This document shows positions 1-12,066 of a stretch of DNA of 64,000 nt, in pieces (position 1 is the stretch's first letter; each line of letters begins with the position of its first letter). A program made the translations under genes and the position numbers. Location of the stretch: positions 10,614,899 to 10,678,898 of the forward strand of contig CM055275.1 in the NCBI GenBank assembly GCA_029237695.1, given 5' to 3'. The notes below the pieces were generated by a model. That model saw only the letters and a list, made by a program, of their open reading frames with translations, did not search any database and had not been told where the DNA came from. This DNA comes from Conchocele bisecta (lineage: Eukaryota; Mollusca; Bivalvia; Lucinida; Thyasiridae).

Positions 1-402
1 GTTACAACAACAACAATTACTGAAACTTCTATCAGCGCCTCCGATACAAGGTACGTATTATGTTATATTGTCTTTATTATGTAACAGATTTGAATGAACA
101 TGGCGCATCAAACACGTCTTGTTAAGCTGCATTTGGTGGTCTTGGTACTTTGGCCCAAACATCTGTCGTGTTTGCGAAGAATCGATGTCCGTACTTACTG
201 TCAATACTGACACGGAAATCGATTCTTCGCAAAAACGACACAAGTATGTGCCGAAGTAGACGCGTTTGTTGCCCCATATTTCATCAAAATCCGTTGCATT
301 TTAAGGAAAATATAAAATAGTATTTACTTTGGAGTGGGCGCGCTTTCAACACTTTCAGACATTGTTGTTGTTGTGATAACCATGTGATCATGCACCTTGA
401 AA
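1..402. repeat. palindromic MITE family F, copy 1 (left part cut by window edge)
   Basis: Long inverted-repeat element. Its right terminus (GTTGTTGTTGTGATAACC then TGATCATGCACCTTG) is repeated inverted at the left ends of copies 2 and 3. The interior stem carries ATCGATTCTTCGCAAAAACG in both orientations around position 180-235, and the CATTTGGTGGTCT block appears once. 403-697 holds no gene and no repeat I can place. Confidence 0.75.
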
Positions 403-697
403 CAGATGGTGTCCAAATATTTAGGGTTATTATGATTTCTAATATTTCTAATTCCACAACCGTGCTCAATTGCTTTGTAACCCTTCCAGCCCTGAATAAC
501 TGGAATGGAATCATCTGTGTTCATTTTTAGACTGTTCCATTATTCATCAAAGGGATAATTATGTAAAACTAGATGGCCGCGGCACGCCAAGGCTTTGATA
601 GTATACCGAAAAATTTTAACAAAAATATTTAACCCGGACGCACGCACGTACACGTGACAGGCATGACAAAAAATATACAGCGACAAACATGCATTTT

Positions 698-815
698 TTT
701 TTTAAAAGTACCGACAAACAGTGCAGATCCCGATGAGACGGCTCGTTACGAGCCGGCTCATCAGGATCTACACTGTTTGCAAACATCAGAATAGAGGTAT
801 GTAGTGTTGACAGGG
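698..815. repeat. hairpin repeat family K, copy 1
   Basis: Inverted stems CAGTGCAGATCC...GGATCTACACTG around a GAGACGGCTCGTTACGAGCC core. Related copies: 11570-11700, 17005-17110 and 25030-25205. It ends 15 bp from the exon 9 donor. Confidence 0.65.
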
Positions 816-830
816 CTAGACTCTCCTTAC

Positions 831-1025
831 CACACAATCTCCACACCCGCTTGCGTTATTATCCTCGTAATTTCCGTTATTTTTCTTGCCGTTTTCCGTC
901 GGAGTCGACTTCACGGTCCTCCCGCCGAATGGATTCTTGATCTTCTTGGTGAGCATGGAAAACTTACCACCGACACCGCCGCCGCCGCCGCTTGTACTGG
1001 CAGTGTCCGAAATACTGTTGTTTAG
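831..1025 (-). CDS. FER: FER-like exon 9 (Gly-rich basic linker before SH2)
   Basis: 195 bp, 65 codons, phase 0 at both ends: acceptor tggttgtgtttcag|CTAAACAAC, donor GATTGTGTG|GTAAGG. It encodes a (Gly)5 run, KFSMLTKKIKNPFGGRTVKS and an Asn/Gly-rich tail ending GCGDCV. The basic KFSMLTKKIK stretch resembles the KFESIRHSIAGIIRSP linker of FER by position and character, but conservation is low. The next exon (start of SH2) is to the left of the window. If exon 8 were skipped, this acceptor would give a stop with the phase carried from exon 7, so exon 8 and exon 9 support each other. Confidence 0.72.
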
Positions 1026-1062
1026 CTGAAACACAACCATTGATAGAAATTTAGAGTTTTCA

Positions 1063-1250
1063 CTAGGTTTGTTTGTTGGGGTTTAATGGCCTATCAACAG
1101 CTAAGGTCATCTAAGGCCGGGTCAATGGGTTTAGTACTAAATCCCATATATTTACAAGTACATGCACTTGTTCAATGGGGGGTGGGGGGAAATCCCAAAA
1201 TACGAACTGAATATTTACAATAAAAAAAAACTATATATTCAGCAATGCAT
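1063..1250. repeat. SINE-like repeat B/G, copy
   Basis: Begins TTTGTTTGTTGGGGTTTAA, then GGCCTATCAACAGCTAAGG and ends near ATATTCAG. Other copies are at 25573-25860, 32224-32622 and 56810-57915, and a 3' piece is at 42045-42170. Better-preserved copies carry GGGTTCGATCCC, a match to an RNA polymerase III B box, suggesting a tRNA-derived SINE. Confidence 0.6.
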
Positions 1251-1257
1251 TTCGGAA

Positions 1258-4200
1258 ACAAGAAACGAGGCAAAGCCACGAAGGCCAGGTTTTTTCCAAG
1301 CATAGACACTTGGATAACATAATTATACCCACTTTTTGTAGACTAGATGGCCGTGGCCTGCATGTCGCGCCTTGGGGCGAGGCATGGACACTAAAAAAAT
1401 AGATATAGTAGATGGAAAAACTTTAACGAAAAAACTTTAACCGGACACACGGACGTACGGACGGACATATGCCAAAATGCCGACGATATCGCGCTTTCTG
1501 CAAGCGGGTGTGACAATGATGATAAACACCCATGTGAAGTATCAAGGTAATGGGTGAAAGCAGTTGCAGAGATATAGTACACAAATAACCTTTGTACACA
1601 AAGAAATTCAAACAGTAATTTAAAAAAAAGACCGGGGTTGAACATTGGGGCAGGGTGGGGCCGCACGGTTGGGGGGTAGAATGAAAATATGGATGATGAT
1701 AAACACCCTTCCATGTGAAGTTTCAAGGTAATGGGCGAAGCAGTTGCAGAGATATAGTATAACAAAAAACTTTTAACCAAAAAAACTTTAACCAGATGTA
1801 CGTTAAAAAGTTAACGTTGAAAATGGCTAAGTCAATTACGTAGAAATAATAGGTGAAGGTAAAAAAATGGTCACATGTTGGATAGTTGTATGTGGTAGGC
1901 ACCCCTTGGTTATGAAGCTGTGAAAGTTTGGTGGTCCTAGGATGGTACAGTACCAAAGAAATGGACTTAAACACGAAAAACTTAAAATAAACATGTAAAC
2001 AAAGCGAAAACTTTAACATTGAAAATGGCTAAGCTAAGTCGAGTGCGCGGAGAAAATGGGTGAAGTTAAAAAAAAAGTAACATGTTGGATAGTGATATGT
2101 GGTGGGTACCCCTTGATTATGAAGCTGTGAAAGTTTGGTGCTCCTAGGTGGTACAGTACGAAAGAAATGGACTTAAACACGAAAACTTAACATTGTAAAA
2201 GTGAAAACTTAACATTGAAAATGGCTAAGTCGATTACACGGAAAAAATTGGTGAAGTTAAAAAAAAAGTAACATGTTGGATAGTGATATGTGGTGGGCAC
2301 CCCTTGATTATGAAGCTGTGAAAGTTTGGTGGTCCTAGGTGGTACAGTAACAAAGAAATGGACTCAAACACGAAAACTTAACATTGATTGTGGACGCCGC
2401 CCGCCACCCGCCCGCCGCCCACCGCCCACCCACCGCCCGCCCACCCGCCCGCCCGCCCCCGCCCGGCTTTCGCCAATCCAATAGCCTGGATTTTTTTTCA
2501 AAAAACCTGGCTAAAAAACTTTAACAAAAAAATTCAAAGTAATTTGACCTTGACATTGGGCACAGGGGCCGCACGGTTGGGGGGTATAGAATGAAAATAT
2601 GGATGATGATAAACACCCATGTGAAGTTTCAAGGTAATGGGCGAAGCTGAAGTTGCAGAGATATAGTATAACAAAAAAGTTTTAATTTTACACAATTTAA
2701 CCAGACGTACGTTAAAAAGTTAACGTTGAAAATGTCTAAGTGAATTACGTAGAAATAATAGGTGAAGGTAAAATAAATGGTCACATGTTGGATAGTTGTA
2801 TGTGGTAGCACCCCTTGGTTAGAAGCTGTGAAAGTTTGGTGGTCCTAGGTGGTACAGTAACAAAGAAATGGACTTAAACACGAAAACTTAACATTGTAAA
2901 CGCGAAAACTTAACATTGAAAATGGTTAATGTCGACTGCGCGGAAAAAATGGTCAAGTTAAAAACAAGAAACGAGGCAAAGCCACAAAGGCCAGGTTTTT
3001 TTCCAAGCATGGACACTTGGATAACATATTATACCCACTTTTTGTAGACTAGATGGCCGTGGCCTGCATGTCACGCCTTGGGGCGAGGCATGGACAATAA
3101 AAAAATAGATATAGTAGACGGAAAAAAACTTTAACGAAAAAACTTTAACCGGACACATGGACGGACGGACGTATGCCAAAATACCGACGATATCGCGCTT
3201 TCCGCAAGCGGGTGCGACAATGATGATAAACACCCATGTGAAGTATCAAGGTAATGGGTGAAGCAGTTGCAGAGATATAGTACACGAAAAGACTTTAACA
3301 ACTAAATTCAAAGTAATTTGACCTTGACATTGCGCACAGGGGCCGCACGGTTGGGGGTTAGAATGTAAATATGGACGACGATAAACACCCATGTGAAGTT
3401 TCAAGGTAATGGGCGAAGCAGTTGCAGAGATATAGTATAACGAAAAAGTTTTAACCAAAATATTTAACCAGACGTACGTTAAAAAGTTAATGTTGAAAAT
3501 GGTTAAGTCAATTACGTAGAAATAATAGGTGAAGGTAAAAAAATGGTCACATGTTGGATAGTTGTATGTGGTAGGCACCCCTTGGTTATGAAGCTGTGAA
3601 AGTTTGGTGGTCCTAGGTGGTACAGTACCAAAGAAATGGACTGAAACACGAAAACTTAACATTGTAAACACGTAAAAGTCGACTGCGCGGAAAAAATGGG
3701 TCAAGTTAAAAAAAAAGTAACATGTTGGATAGTAATATGTGGTGGGCACCCCTTGATTATGAAGCTGTGAAAGTGTGGTGGTCCTAGGTGGTACAGTAAC
3801 AAAGAAATGGACTCAAACATGAAAACTTAACATTGATTGTGGACGCTGGACGCCGCCCGCCCGCCCGGCTTTCGCCAATCCAATAGCCTGGATTTTTTTT
3901 CAAAAAACCTGGCTAAAAAAGTAACATGTTGGATAGTGATATGTGGTGGGCACTCCTTGATTATGAAGCTGTGAAAGTTTGGTGGTCCTAGGTGCTACAG
4001 TACCAAAGAAATGGACTTAAACACGAAAACTTAACATTGAAAACGCGAAAACTTAACATTGAAAATGGCTCTAAGTCGATTACACGGAAAAAAATTTGGT
4101 GAAGTTAAAAAAAAAGTAACATGTTGGATAGTGATATGTGGTGGGCACCCCTTGATTATGAAGCTGTGAAAGTTTGGTGGTCCTAGGTGGTACAGTAACA

Positions 4201-6711
4201 AAGAAATGGACTCAAACACGAAAACTTAACATTGAATTGTGGACGCCGCCCGCCCGCCGCCCACCGCCCACCTACGCCCCTCCGCCCCACCCACCCGCCC
4301 GCCCGGCTTTCGCCAATCCAATAGCCTGGATTTTTTTTCAAAAAACCTGGCTAAAAACTTTAACAAAAAAATTCAAAGTAATTTGACCTTGACATTGGGC
4401 ACAGGGGCCGCACGGTTGGGGGGTAGAATGAAAATATGGATGATGATAAACACCCATGTGAAGTTTCAAGGTAATGGGCGAAGCAGTTGCAGAGATATAG
4501 TATAACAAAAAACTTTTAACCAAAAAACTTTAACCAGACGTACGTTAAAAAGTTAACGTTGAAAATAGGTGAAGGTAAAAAAAAATGGTCATATGTTGGA
4601 TAGTTTTATGTGGTAGGCACCCCTTGGTTATGAAGCTGTGAAAGTTTGGTGGTCCTAGGTGTTACAGTACCAAAGAAATGGACTTAAACACGAAAACTTA
4701 ACATTGTAAACGCGAAAACTTAACATTCAAAATGGCTAAGTCGACTGCGCGGAAAAAATGGGTCAAGTTAAAAACAAGAAACGAGGCAAAGCCACGAAGG
4801 CCAGGTTTTTTCCAAGCATGGACACTTGGATAACATTATTATACCCACTTTTTGTAGACTAGATGGCCGTGGCCTGTATGTCGCGCCTTGGGGCGAGGCA
4901 TGGACAATAAAAAAATAGATATAGTAGATGCAAAAACTTTAACGAAAAAACTTTAATCGGACACACGGACGGACGTATGCCAAAATGCGGACGATATCGC
5001 GCTTTCCGCAAGCGGGTGCGACAATGATGATAAACACCCATGTGAAGTATCAAGGTAATGGGTGAAGCAGTTGCAGAGATATAGTACAGGAAAAAACTTT
5101 AACAAATAAATTCAAAGTAATTTGACCTTGACATTGCGCACAGGGGCCGCACGGTTGGGGGTTAGAATGAAAATATGGACGATGATAAACACCCATGTGA
5201 AGTTTCAAGGTAATGGGCGAAGCAGTTGCAGAGATATAGTATAACGAAAAAGTTTTAACCAAACAATTTTACCAGACGTACGTTAAAAAGTTAACGTTGA
5301 AAATGGCTAAGTGAATTACGTAGAAATAATAGGTGAAGGTAAAAAAAATGGTCACATGTTGGATAGTTGTATGTGGTAGGCACCCCTTGGTTATGAAGCT
5401 GTGAAAGTTTGGTGGTCCTAGGTGGTACAGTACCAAAGAAATGGACTTAAACACGAAAACTTAACATTGTAAACGCGAAAACTTAACATTGAAAATGGTT
5501 AAGTCGACTGCGCGGAAAAAATGGGTCAAGTTAAAAACAAGAAACGAGGCAAAGCCACGAAGGCCAGGTTTTTTCCAAGCATGGACACTTGGATAACATA
5601 ATTATACCCACTTTTTGTAGACTAGATGGCCGTGGCCTGCATGTCACGCCTTGGGGCGAGGCATGTACACTATAAAAATAGATATAGTAGACGGAAAAAC
5701 TTTAACGAAAAAACTTTAACCGGACACACGGACGGACGGACGTATGCCAAAATACCGACGATATCGCGCTTTCCGCAAGCGGGTGTGACAATGATGATAA
5801 ACACCCATGTGAAGTATCAAGGTAATGGGTGAAGCAGTTGCAGAGACATAGTACACGAAAAAACTTTAACAAATAAATTCAAAGTAATTTGACCTTGACA
5901 TTGCGCACAGGGGCCGCACGGTTGGGGGTTAGAATGAAAATATGGACGACGATAAACACCCATGTGAAGTTTCAAGGTAATGGGCGAAGCAGTTGCAGAG
6001 ATATAGTATAACGAAAAAGTTTTAACCAAAATATTTAACCAGACGTACGTTAAAAAGTTAATGTTGAAAATGGTTAAGTCAATTACGTAGAAATAATAGG
6101 TGAAGGTAAAAAAATGGTCACATGTTGGATAGTTGTATGTGGTAGGCACCCCTTGGTTATGAAGCTGTGAAAGTTTGGTGGTCCTAGGTGGTACAGTACC
6201 AAAGAAATGGACTGAAACACGAAAACTTAACATTGTAAAGAAACCTAAAACTTAACATTGAAAATGGCTAAGTCGACTGCGCGGAAAAAATGGGTCAAGT
6301 TAAAAAAAAAGTAACATGTTGGATAGTGATATGTGGTGGGCACCCCTTGATTATGAAGCTGTGAAAGTTTGGTGGTCCTAGGTGGTACAGTACCAAAGAA
6401 ATGGACTTAAACACGAAAACTTAACATTGAAAACGCGAAAACTTAACATTGAAAATGGCTAAGTCGACTGCGCGGAAAAAAAGAAAAAAATGGTGAAGTT
6501 AAAAAAAAAGTAACATGTTGGATAGTGATATATGGTGGGCACCCCTTGATTATGAAGCTGTGAAAATTTGGTGGTCCTAGGTGGTACAGTAACAAAGAAA
6601 TGGACTCAAACACGAAAACTTAACATTGATTGTGGACGCCGCCCGCCCGGCCGCCCAGCTTTCGCCAATCCAATAGCCTGGATTTTTTTCTTCAAAAAAC
6701 CTGGCTAAAAA
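1258..6711. mobile_element. H3 element cluster: array-bearing, Helentron-like repeat, several copies head to tail
   Basis: Element starts ACAAGAAACGAGGCAAAGCC occur at 1258, about 2964, 4774 and 5536; end modules (GC-rich CCGCCCGCC run, GCCTGGATTTTTTTTC, AAAAACCTGGCTAAAAA) occur near 2387-2518, 3838-3918, 4236-4356 and 6627-6711. Near the start GGCCAGGTTTTTTCC is complementary to AAAAAACCTGGC at the end. Two interior units alternate: one with TTTGACCTTGACATTGGG...GCAGTTGCAGAGATATAGTA, the other with ATGTTGGATAGTGATATGTG...GGTCCTAGGTGGTACAGTA. All open frames here are unrelated low-complexity readings. No gene. Confidence 0.7.
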
Positions 6712-6782
6712 TGAATGATTGCTCCCTCAAAGTATACTTTGCTAGAAAAGTATACTTTGCAATGTTGGTGAAATCGGCTACA
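6711..6782. repeat. MITE-A right-end fragment
   Basis: Carries the right terminal inverted repeat (TCCCTCAAAGTATACTTTGC ... GTTGGTGAAATCGGCTA) directly joined to the end of the H3 cluster. Confidence 0.7.
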
Positions 6783-6870
6783 TATGAGTGTCTTTTGTTA
6801 TCAAGTTTATCAGGCAACTGCTAGGTTGGCGCTACTGATAACCACAGTAGCTAATCACTACTGGCTACTG

Positions 6871-7312
6871 AATAGAAAATAGTAGGTTAGTGCCGTGAAT
6901 GGGAAAAAATATCTGGCAAGGCTCAATAATTTCTTTATTTCTCATCAGAAGTATATGTTGTGACCACTCATTTGAACCGTCTCACCGAGACGGTTCAAAT
7001 GAGTGGTCGGTTCAAATGAGTGGTCACAACATATACTTTGGTTGAGAAATAAGGAAAATAGATAGAGAATAGTAGGTTAGTGCCGTGAATGGGAAAAAAT
7101 CTCTGGCAAGGCTTAGGAAATGGGATATATTTTTTCCCATTCACGGCACTAACCTACTATTCTATTTATACCGCATCCTCAAAATCGGAGAATCGACTAG
7201 TATGAAAACCGCACATATTCATACGCAGTGATTAGGTCGTATTGACATGATATCAAAAAGGTTTCACGGCACTGTGTTTCACGGCACATACGCACTGTGT
7301 TGACGGGATAAA
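6871..7312. mobile_element. composite hairpin element C, copy 1, with D hairpin inserted
   Basis: C consists of a near-perfect hairpin (GAATAGTAGGTTAGTGCCGT ... ACGGCACTAACCTACTATTC) joined to a segment bounded by TTTATCCCGTCAACAC and its inverse. Here the hairpin arm is broken at about 6934 by another palindrome, D (about 6934-7052, ACTCATTTGAACCGTCTC and its inverse). C ends at TGACGGGATAAA. Confidence 0.75.
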
Positions 7313-7710
7313 ATAGCCATTTGGCTACTAATATTTCATAAATGGACATTTTCGTTACTAAAAATTTCAGAAATTATTTTCAAAAAGTACTATATTTCTA
7401 CAGATGTTGTAAACTAGTATTAATTTTTCCATGCAATTATTTCAAGTTTAGCAATAGAATACAAACAGAGAATTAATACAAGGAACTGAAAGATTAAAGC
7501 AGAATGTACTATTTATAAAAAAATTTTTTTTAATGTTCGTGCAAATATTTTATGCGTACAGAAAATTTATATTTCAAACAAGGCGATCGCCGGCAAGTGT
7601 CTCATGCACGAAGGTCAAGGTCAAGGTTAATTAAATGACATGGAGTGGATAGCCATCAATTTGATGAAGCTATTGATGACATTTGGTAATGATCTGACTA
7701 AACAGATCAG
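7313..7710. other. no gene seen; short shared repeat at 7575-7700
   Basis: AT-rich. AAGGCGATCGCC followed by AAGGTCAAGGTCAAGG at 7577-7640 also occurs at 17945-18000, with a looser version near 19840-19960, so it is a repeat remnant. Confidence 0.45.
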
Positions 7711-8131
7711 TAGCCGATTTCACCAACATTGCAAAGTATACTTTTCTAGCAAAGTATACTTTGAGGGAGAAATTTTCAATTTTAGGATAAATTTATGAAT
7801 TTTTATTATACTGAATTTATTACATTATCACAGCCATTTTGGCTGTGATAATGTAATAAATTCAGTATAATAATTCTGCATACTTTTAATCATCAAATAT
7901 ATCCAGTCGTTAGGTCTATATGAAATAATGCATTTCAGGAAAAATAAATGATTTCTCCCTCAAAGTATACTTTGCTAGAAAAGTATACTTTGCAATTTTG
8001 ATGAAATCGGCTACCGGTGCCTATGTAAATAGGTCTATATGAAATAATGCATTTCAGGAAAAATAAATGATTACTCCCTCAAAGTATACTTTGCTAGAAA
8101 AGTATACTTTGCAATTTTGATGAAATCGGCT
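7711..8131. mobile_element. MITE-A, copy 2, with duplicated right end
   Basis: Starts TAGCCGATTTCACCAACATTG, has a central palindrome (ATTACATTATCACAGCCATT / AATGGCTGTGATAATGTAAT) and ends at GAAATCGGCTA (8013). Terminal repeats of about 55 bp are imperfectly inverted and each contains two AAAGTATACTTT words. Termini fit a TA target. 8014-8131 repeats the right end once more. Confidence 0.8.
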
Positions 8132-8199
8132 GCAGGACATATTCAACATTTGAAGGCAATTGTTGACACCTATCACGACGGCTAGATCACACTTTTCAC

Positions 8200-9062
8200 T
8201 AATGTCTGTTTCATGAAACCTGCCCAAATTTTACACCCTTATTAACAATGCAAAAACAATATTATTTTTGATAAATAGAGAATAGTAGGTTAGTGCCGTG
8301 AATGGGAAAAAATATCTGGCAAGGCTTAGGAAACGGAATGGGCGAGGCTCTGCCGAGCACACCCCGTTTCCGTGCCGCGCCAGATATTTTTTCCCATTCA
8401 CGGCACTAACCTACTATTCTATTAATCCCATCAACACCTACTAATAGCTTTAAAATGCAAAAAAATAATCCCAGCCACCGCACATATTCATACGCAGTGA
8501 TTAGGTCGTATTGACAGGATATCAAAAATGTTTCACGGCACCGTGTTTCACGGCACATACGCACTGTGTTGACAGGATAATATTAAATTTTATCAAAATT
8601 TAAGAATGAGCTTTCTTTTTATTTCGTGAAATTTGGTCAAATATTGATTTTATTACGAAAAATGAGTTGTCTATGAAAATTTAACAAGGGGAAAAAAAGA
8701 GGTGGAGGACCTGGAGAAGTCGAAAAACGAAAATATTTGGAAATTGATTTTGAAATCTAGCCAGATAGCGTGGAAATGATCTATTAAACTAAGAAAACAA
8801 GAAAACACTATTTCTGAAATTAGAAAAATTTCCCCATGCTAAATCACCATAGACATCTTCACTGTGTGAAGATGTCTATGGGGTAAAATTTAACATGTGG
8901 AAATTGTTTTTTCGCAATAAAATCAATATTGGACCAAATTTCAAGAAATAAAAAGTAGGCACATTCTTAAAGTTTGCTAAATTTAATATTATCGAAAAAA
9001 ATATATTGTTTTTGCATTATTTATATAGCCGTAATATTTGGGCAGGTTTTGTGAAACAGACA
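8200..9062. mobile_element. inverted-repeat element L, copy 1, containing an inserted C element
   Basis: Ends GTCTGTTTCATGAAACCTGC...and its inverse near 9045-9062. Homologous to 61207-61790 and 62625-63066, with a fragment near 13700-13860. The copy is split by a complete C element at about 8275-8586 (its hairpin and TGACAGGATA end are visible). Confidence 0.7.
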
Positions 9063-9121
9063 GTAATGTAAGTGAGACAAAATGCAATTAGTTCTAATAA
9101 GATAATGGGTGATGCATGCCG

Positions 9122-9604
9122 AACTAGCAAAATGGCTAGAGAAAATGAGGAGGGGCTCACGTATACCCCCGGCCGCCACTTGGTCAGACAAATAAAAACT
9201 TTAACGCAAATTTCTAAGTAATTTGACCTTGACCTTGGACATGAAGGTCGCATGGGTATGGAATGAAAATATGGATGATGATAAGGAAGTATGAGGTCAA
9301 TCCGACTTACCGTTACAGAGATAATGGGCACCCAAAAACTTTAACCCAAATAGGATGGACGAATGAACGGACGTTGCTACAAATGGATACTTATGTGGCT
9401 AACCCTAACCTTTTCCTTTCTTCATCCCTATTGTTCTGTAGCCACATAAACCCATTTTAGCCACATAAAATCATGGAACAATAGAATATTACATAACTAT
9501 TGTTCTCCTAGCCACATATGTATCCATTTGTAAGCTCGGACGGACGACGGAATGACGAAAACTAGATACCCCTCGACATACTTTGTATGCCGGGGGTATG
9601 ATGA
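9122..9604. mobile_element. H6 element: short array-less Helentron-like element
   Basis: Starts AACTAGCAAAATGGC. A 5' subterminal TATACCCCCGGC (about 9162-9173) is complementary to the 3' hairpin ATACCCCTCG...GCCGGGGGTAT (9566-9599), followed by GATGAA. A GGACG-rich tract interrupted by an inverted module (about 9370-9532, ATGGATACTTATGTGGCTA and its inverse) sits before the hairpin. Confidence 0.6.
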
Positions 9605-9994
9605 ATAGGCAATTAGCATGGAAACAGAGTGTTAGAAGGGCTGTCATACACCGCTCACAGACATGTTCAAATGTACAACGCATGCTGTTTGACCATGGCT
9701 GTAGACAATGCTCATTCCGGGGCCAAGCCAACACCTATGTAATCCATGTGTCTCATGACGTTACTAGAACGCACCATTACATCACCAAGCCAGTTCACAA
9801 TGGTCGCACTGAAATTTTGAAATTGAAGCTGCTGCATTACACGATGTGTACTGCGGCCCCGGAATATGTATGTGTAAATCAGTTGTTTGAATGGAGCAGA
9901 TTATCAAAAGTACCTTCGGGTTCAAACAGTTCCCTTGTGCCACGGCAAACGTTTACCCACGGCTGGACATTGTCGAACCGTATATTTGTTCATA
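9605..9994. other. apparently unique intron sequence
   Basis: A 150-codon plus-strand frame (9583-10035) crosses this stretch, but it starts inside the H6 hairpin and ends inside MITE E, and the peptide shows no family resemblance. I see no supported gene. Confidence 0.4.
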
Positions 9995-10352
9995 ATTCCA
10001 TCACAAAAATATTTACACAATTCCCTAACATTTGATTGGTCCGTAGCAAGTCTCTGTCCAAAATGTATATTCCAGTAAACTCCCACGCCAAACTACTTTC
10101 CGTAACCGTCAGGCGCAGTTCAAATAATTCTTAAGAAAACGGAAAATAAACACATTTTCTTGATGAATTTATTTCAAATGCTGGAATTATAAGGAATGAA
10201 TGGCCTTTTTGTGGAATTTATCGGGGATATAAACTTGGAAAAGTCGCGGGAATACTGGACGAGGCCTTCCGGCCTTCGTCCAGTATTCCCGCGACTTTTC
10301 CAAGTTTATACCCCGATAAATTCCACAAAAATACCATTCATTCCTATAGTGA
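9995..10352. mobile_element. MITE family E, copy 1
   Basis: Body ATTTACACAATTCCCTAACA...AAACTCCCACGCCAAACTAC, then a terminal hairpin GAATACTGGACGAGGCC / GGCCTTCGTCCAGTATTC with ATAAACTTGGAAAAGTCGCG arms. Copies: 17160-17745 (rearranged), 43990-44348 and 45773-46131. Confidence 0.75.
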
Positions 10353-10520
10353 AACTCATCCTCCACTCCATTCATTCCTATAGTGAAACTCATCCTCCAC
10401 TCCATTCATTCCTATAGTGAAACTCATCCTCCACTCCATTCATTCCTATAGTGAAACTCATCCTCCACTCCATTCATTCCTATAGTGAAACTCATCCTCC
10501 ACTCCATTCATTCCTATAAT
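10335..10520. repeat. 34-bp tandem repeat, about 5 copies
   Basis: Unit CATTCATTCCTATAGTGAAA + CTCATCCTCCACTC repeated at 34-bp spacing. The unit begins with the last bases of MITE E, so it probably grew from the element's end. 10521-10965 holds nothing recognisable. Confidence 0.85.
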
Positions 10521-10965
10521 ATGGTATACATGTATTTATACATTTGTTTTGGCCAAAAAAGTGCAATTGCTCTAACAGTAACCATATATTTCTGTAACTT
10601 ATAGAACATAGAGCCATTTATTACCCAACTCCCTATATAAGTTGATATTACATAGTTTGACTAATTCCCTGGAGTTTGACGTGTCTGGGAAATAGTTTCG
10701 CGTGCCCGGACAATAGATCAGCACGCCTGTGGAATAGGCAAAACTATTCTCACCCCTAAAAGTCACGGCGTCATGATCTTTGTTGAATATTATGTCATAA
10801 AAGTAATCGAGATTTATATTGGTAAGTTGGTGCGCCCCGCGCCAGATTCACGTTCACTGTATCACATACAGTATGTTACAGGTCGAGTAATAAAACCGCT
10901 TTTTCATGTTCATTTGTGGGACAGTCAAAATAATTTGCCATCAGTGTTGCGGATAAGTCGATGCA

Positions 10966-11366
10966 CTATCAAGGTGTATGATCACGTGGTACTAACAACA
11001 ACAACAAGTACCGATTCAAAGTACGTATTCTTTTATAGTGTCCTTATTACGTAACGGATTTTGATGAAATATGGCACATTAAACAAGTCTTGTTAAGCTG
11101 CATTTGGTGGTCTCTGTATTTTCGCCCAAACTTCTGTCATTTTTGCGAAGAATCGATTTCCGTGTCGGAGATCGATCTTCGCAAAAACGACATACGGTAA
11201 GTTTGTTACAAACTCACTAGACCACCAAATGCAGCTCATGAAGACACGTTTGCTGCGCCATATTTCATCAAAATCCGTTGCATATTAAAGGAAAATATCA
11301 AAGAATACTTACTTTGGAGTGGGCGACGTTGTTGTTGTTTTAACCACGTGATCATGCACCTTGACT
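10966..11366. mobile_element. palindromic MITE family F, copy 2
   Basis: Left end CAAGGTGTATGATCACGTGG with CAACAACAACAAG; right end the inverse (CACGTGATCATGCACCTTG). Interior hairpin of the ATCGATTCTTCGCAAAAACG type. 11367-11570 shows no gene; 11570-11700 has a K-type stem; 11700-11864 is AT-rich intron. Confidence 0.75.
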
Positions 11367-11864
11367 ATTGACCTTGGTCCTGTGATTCTGTACCTCAGAA
11401 GATATGCGATATCTCATGAAAAATATTTACAAATTTATGATATATCCGTCATTGACATAGAAAGATGACAAAATATTTAGAGCAAATCTATGAAAATTTT
11501 GTCAACTTTCGACATCATTTACAGAAAATATCACTGTTTCTGTAAAAGAAAAATCCTGCGCGTCTCATATTAACCATTTCAACACTACAGACCTCTATTG
11601 TAGTGTTAGCAAACCGTGCAGATCCAAATGAGACGGATCGTAACGAGCTACATCTCCCAAGGATCTGTACGTTGTGCAAGTAATCTTCATATTTGTTTAG
11701 ACAAAAAATACCCATTTTTATAAATGGACTGGTCTGAAAATCATTTTGTGACGATTGGATTGGTCGGAAAATTTACTTCAAAATCCACTTCAGTTATTTA
11801 GGGGTGAAAGGGTGTAATAAATTATATGACAGCCCTGTGTTAGTGAGGGAGGAAGACTATCTAC

Positions 11865-12039
11865 CACGTCATCTGTTGTAACCTCTGGTAGATCCATGGC
11901 CGAGGGTGCAAATGCATCTCCTAGTTTCTCGATAGGCCCCAACACCTCTTTCAATACGTCAGATTTTGTCGCGACAATGCTTTGCGTTTCTGCGATTTTT
12001 AGCTTCAGATCCTCGGAAGATTTTCGTTTCTCAGCGTAC
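11865..12039 (-). CDS. FER: FER-like exon 8 (coiled coil/linker, residues 360-418; 3' end uncertain)
   Basis: Acceptor gaatcactttccag|GTACGCTGAG completes the GA carried from exon 7 and reads EYAEKRKSSEDLKLKIAET, QSIVATKSDVLKEVLGPIE and KLGDAFAPSAMDLPE. Charged, helical composition fits the stretch between the FER coiled coil and SH2. Two donors keep phase 0 with exon 9: GTG|GTAGAT (exon end 11865) and GAG|GTTACA (end 11883, 157 bp). Neither is strong. No database family name can be given to this segment alone; the evidence is phase, splice sites and position. A hairpin satellite begins 27 bp upstream of the acceptor. Confidence 0.68.
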
Positions 12040-12066
12040 CTGGAAAGTGATTCAGAATTTGTCCTG

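Noticed and set aside
1015..1025. alternative exon 9 acceptor at 1014 joining exon 7 directly
   Set aside because: It keeps frame from exon 7, but the polypyrimidine tract fits 1025 better and exon 8 supplies the right phase for it.
1391..6233. many 60-170 codon minus-strand frames rich in Phe/Tyr/His/Pro
   Set aside because: All are translations of the H3 tandem units; the same peptide strings recur with each unit.
9583..10035. 150-codon plus-strand frame
   Set aside because: Begins in the H6 3' hairpin and ends in MITE E; the middle shows no recognisable family. Kept only as unique sequence.
10335..10520. 34-bp regularly spaced repeats resembling a CRISPR array
   Set aside because: The units are contiguous with no variable spacers and derive from a MITE end; the genome is eukaryotic.
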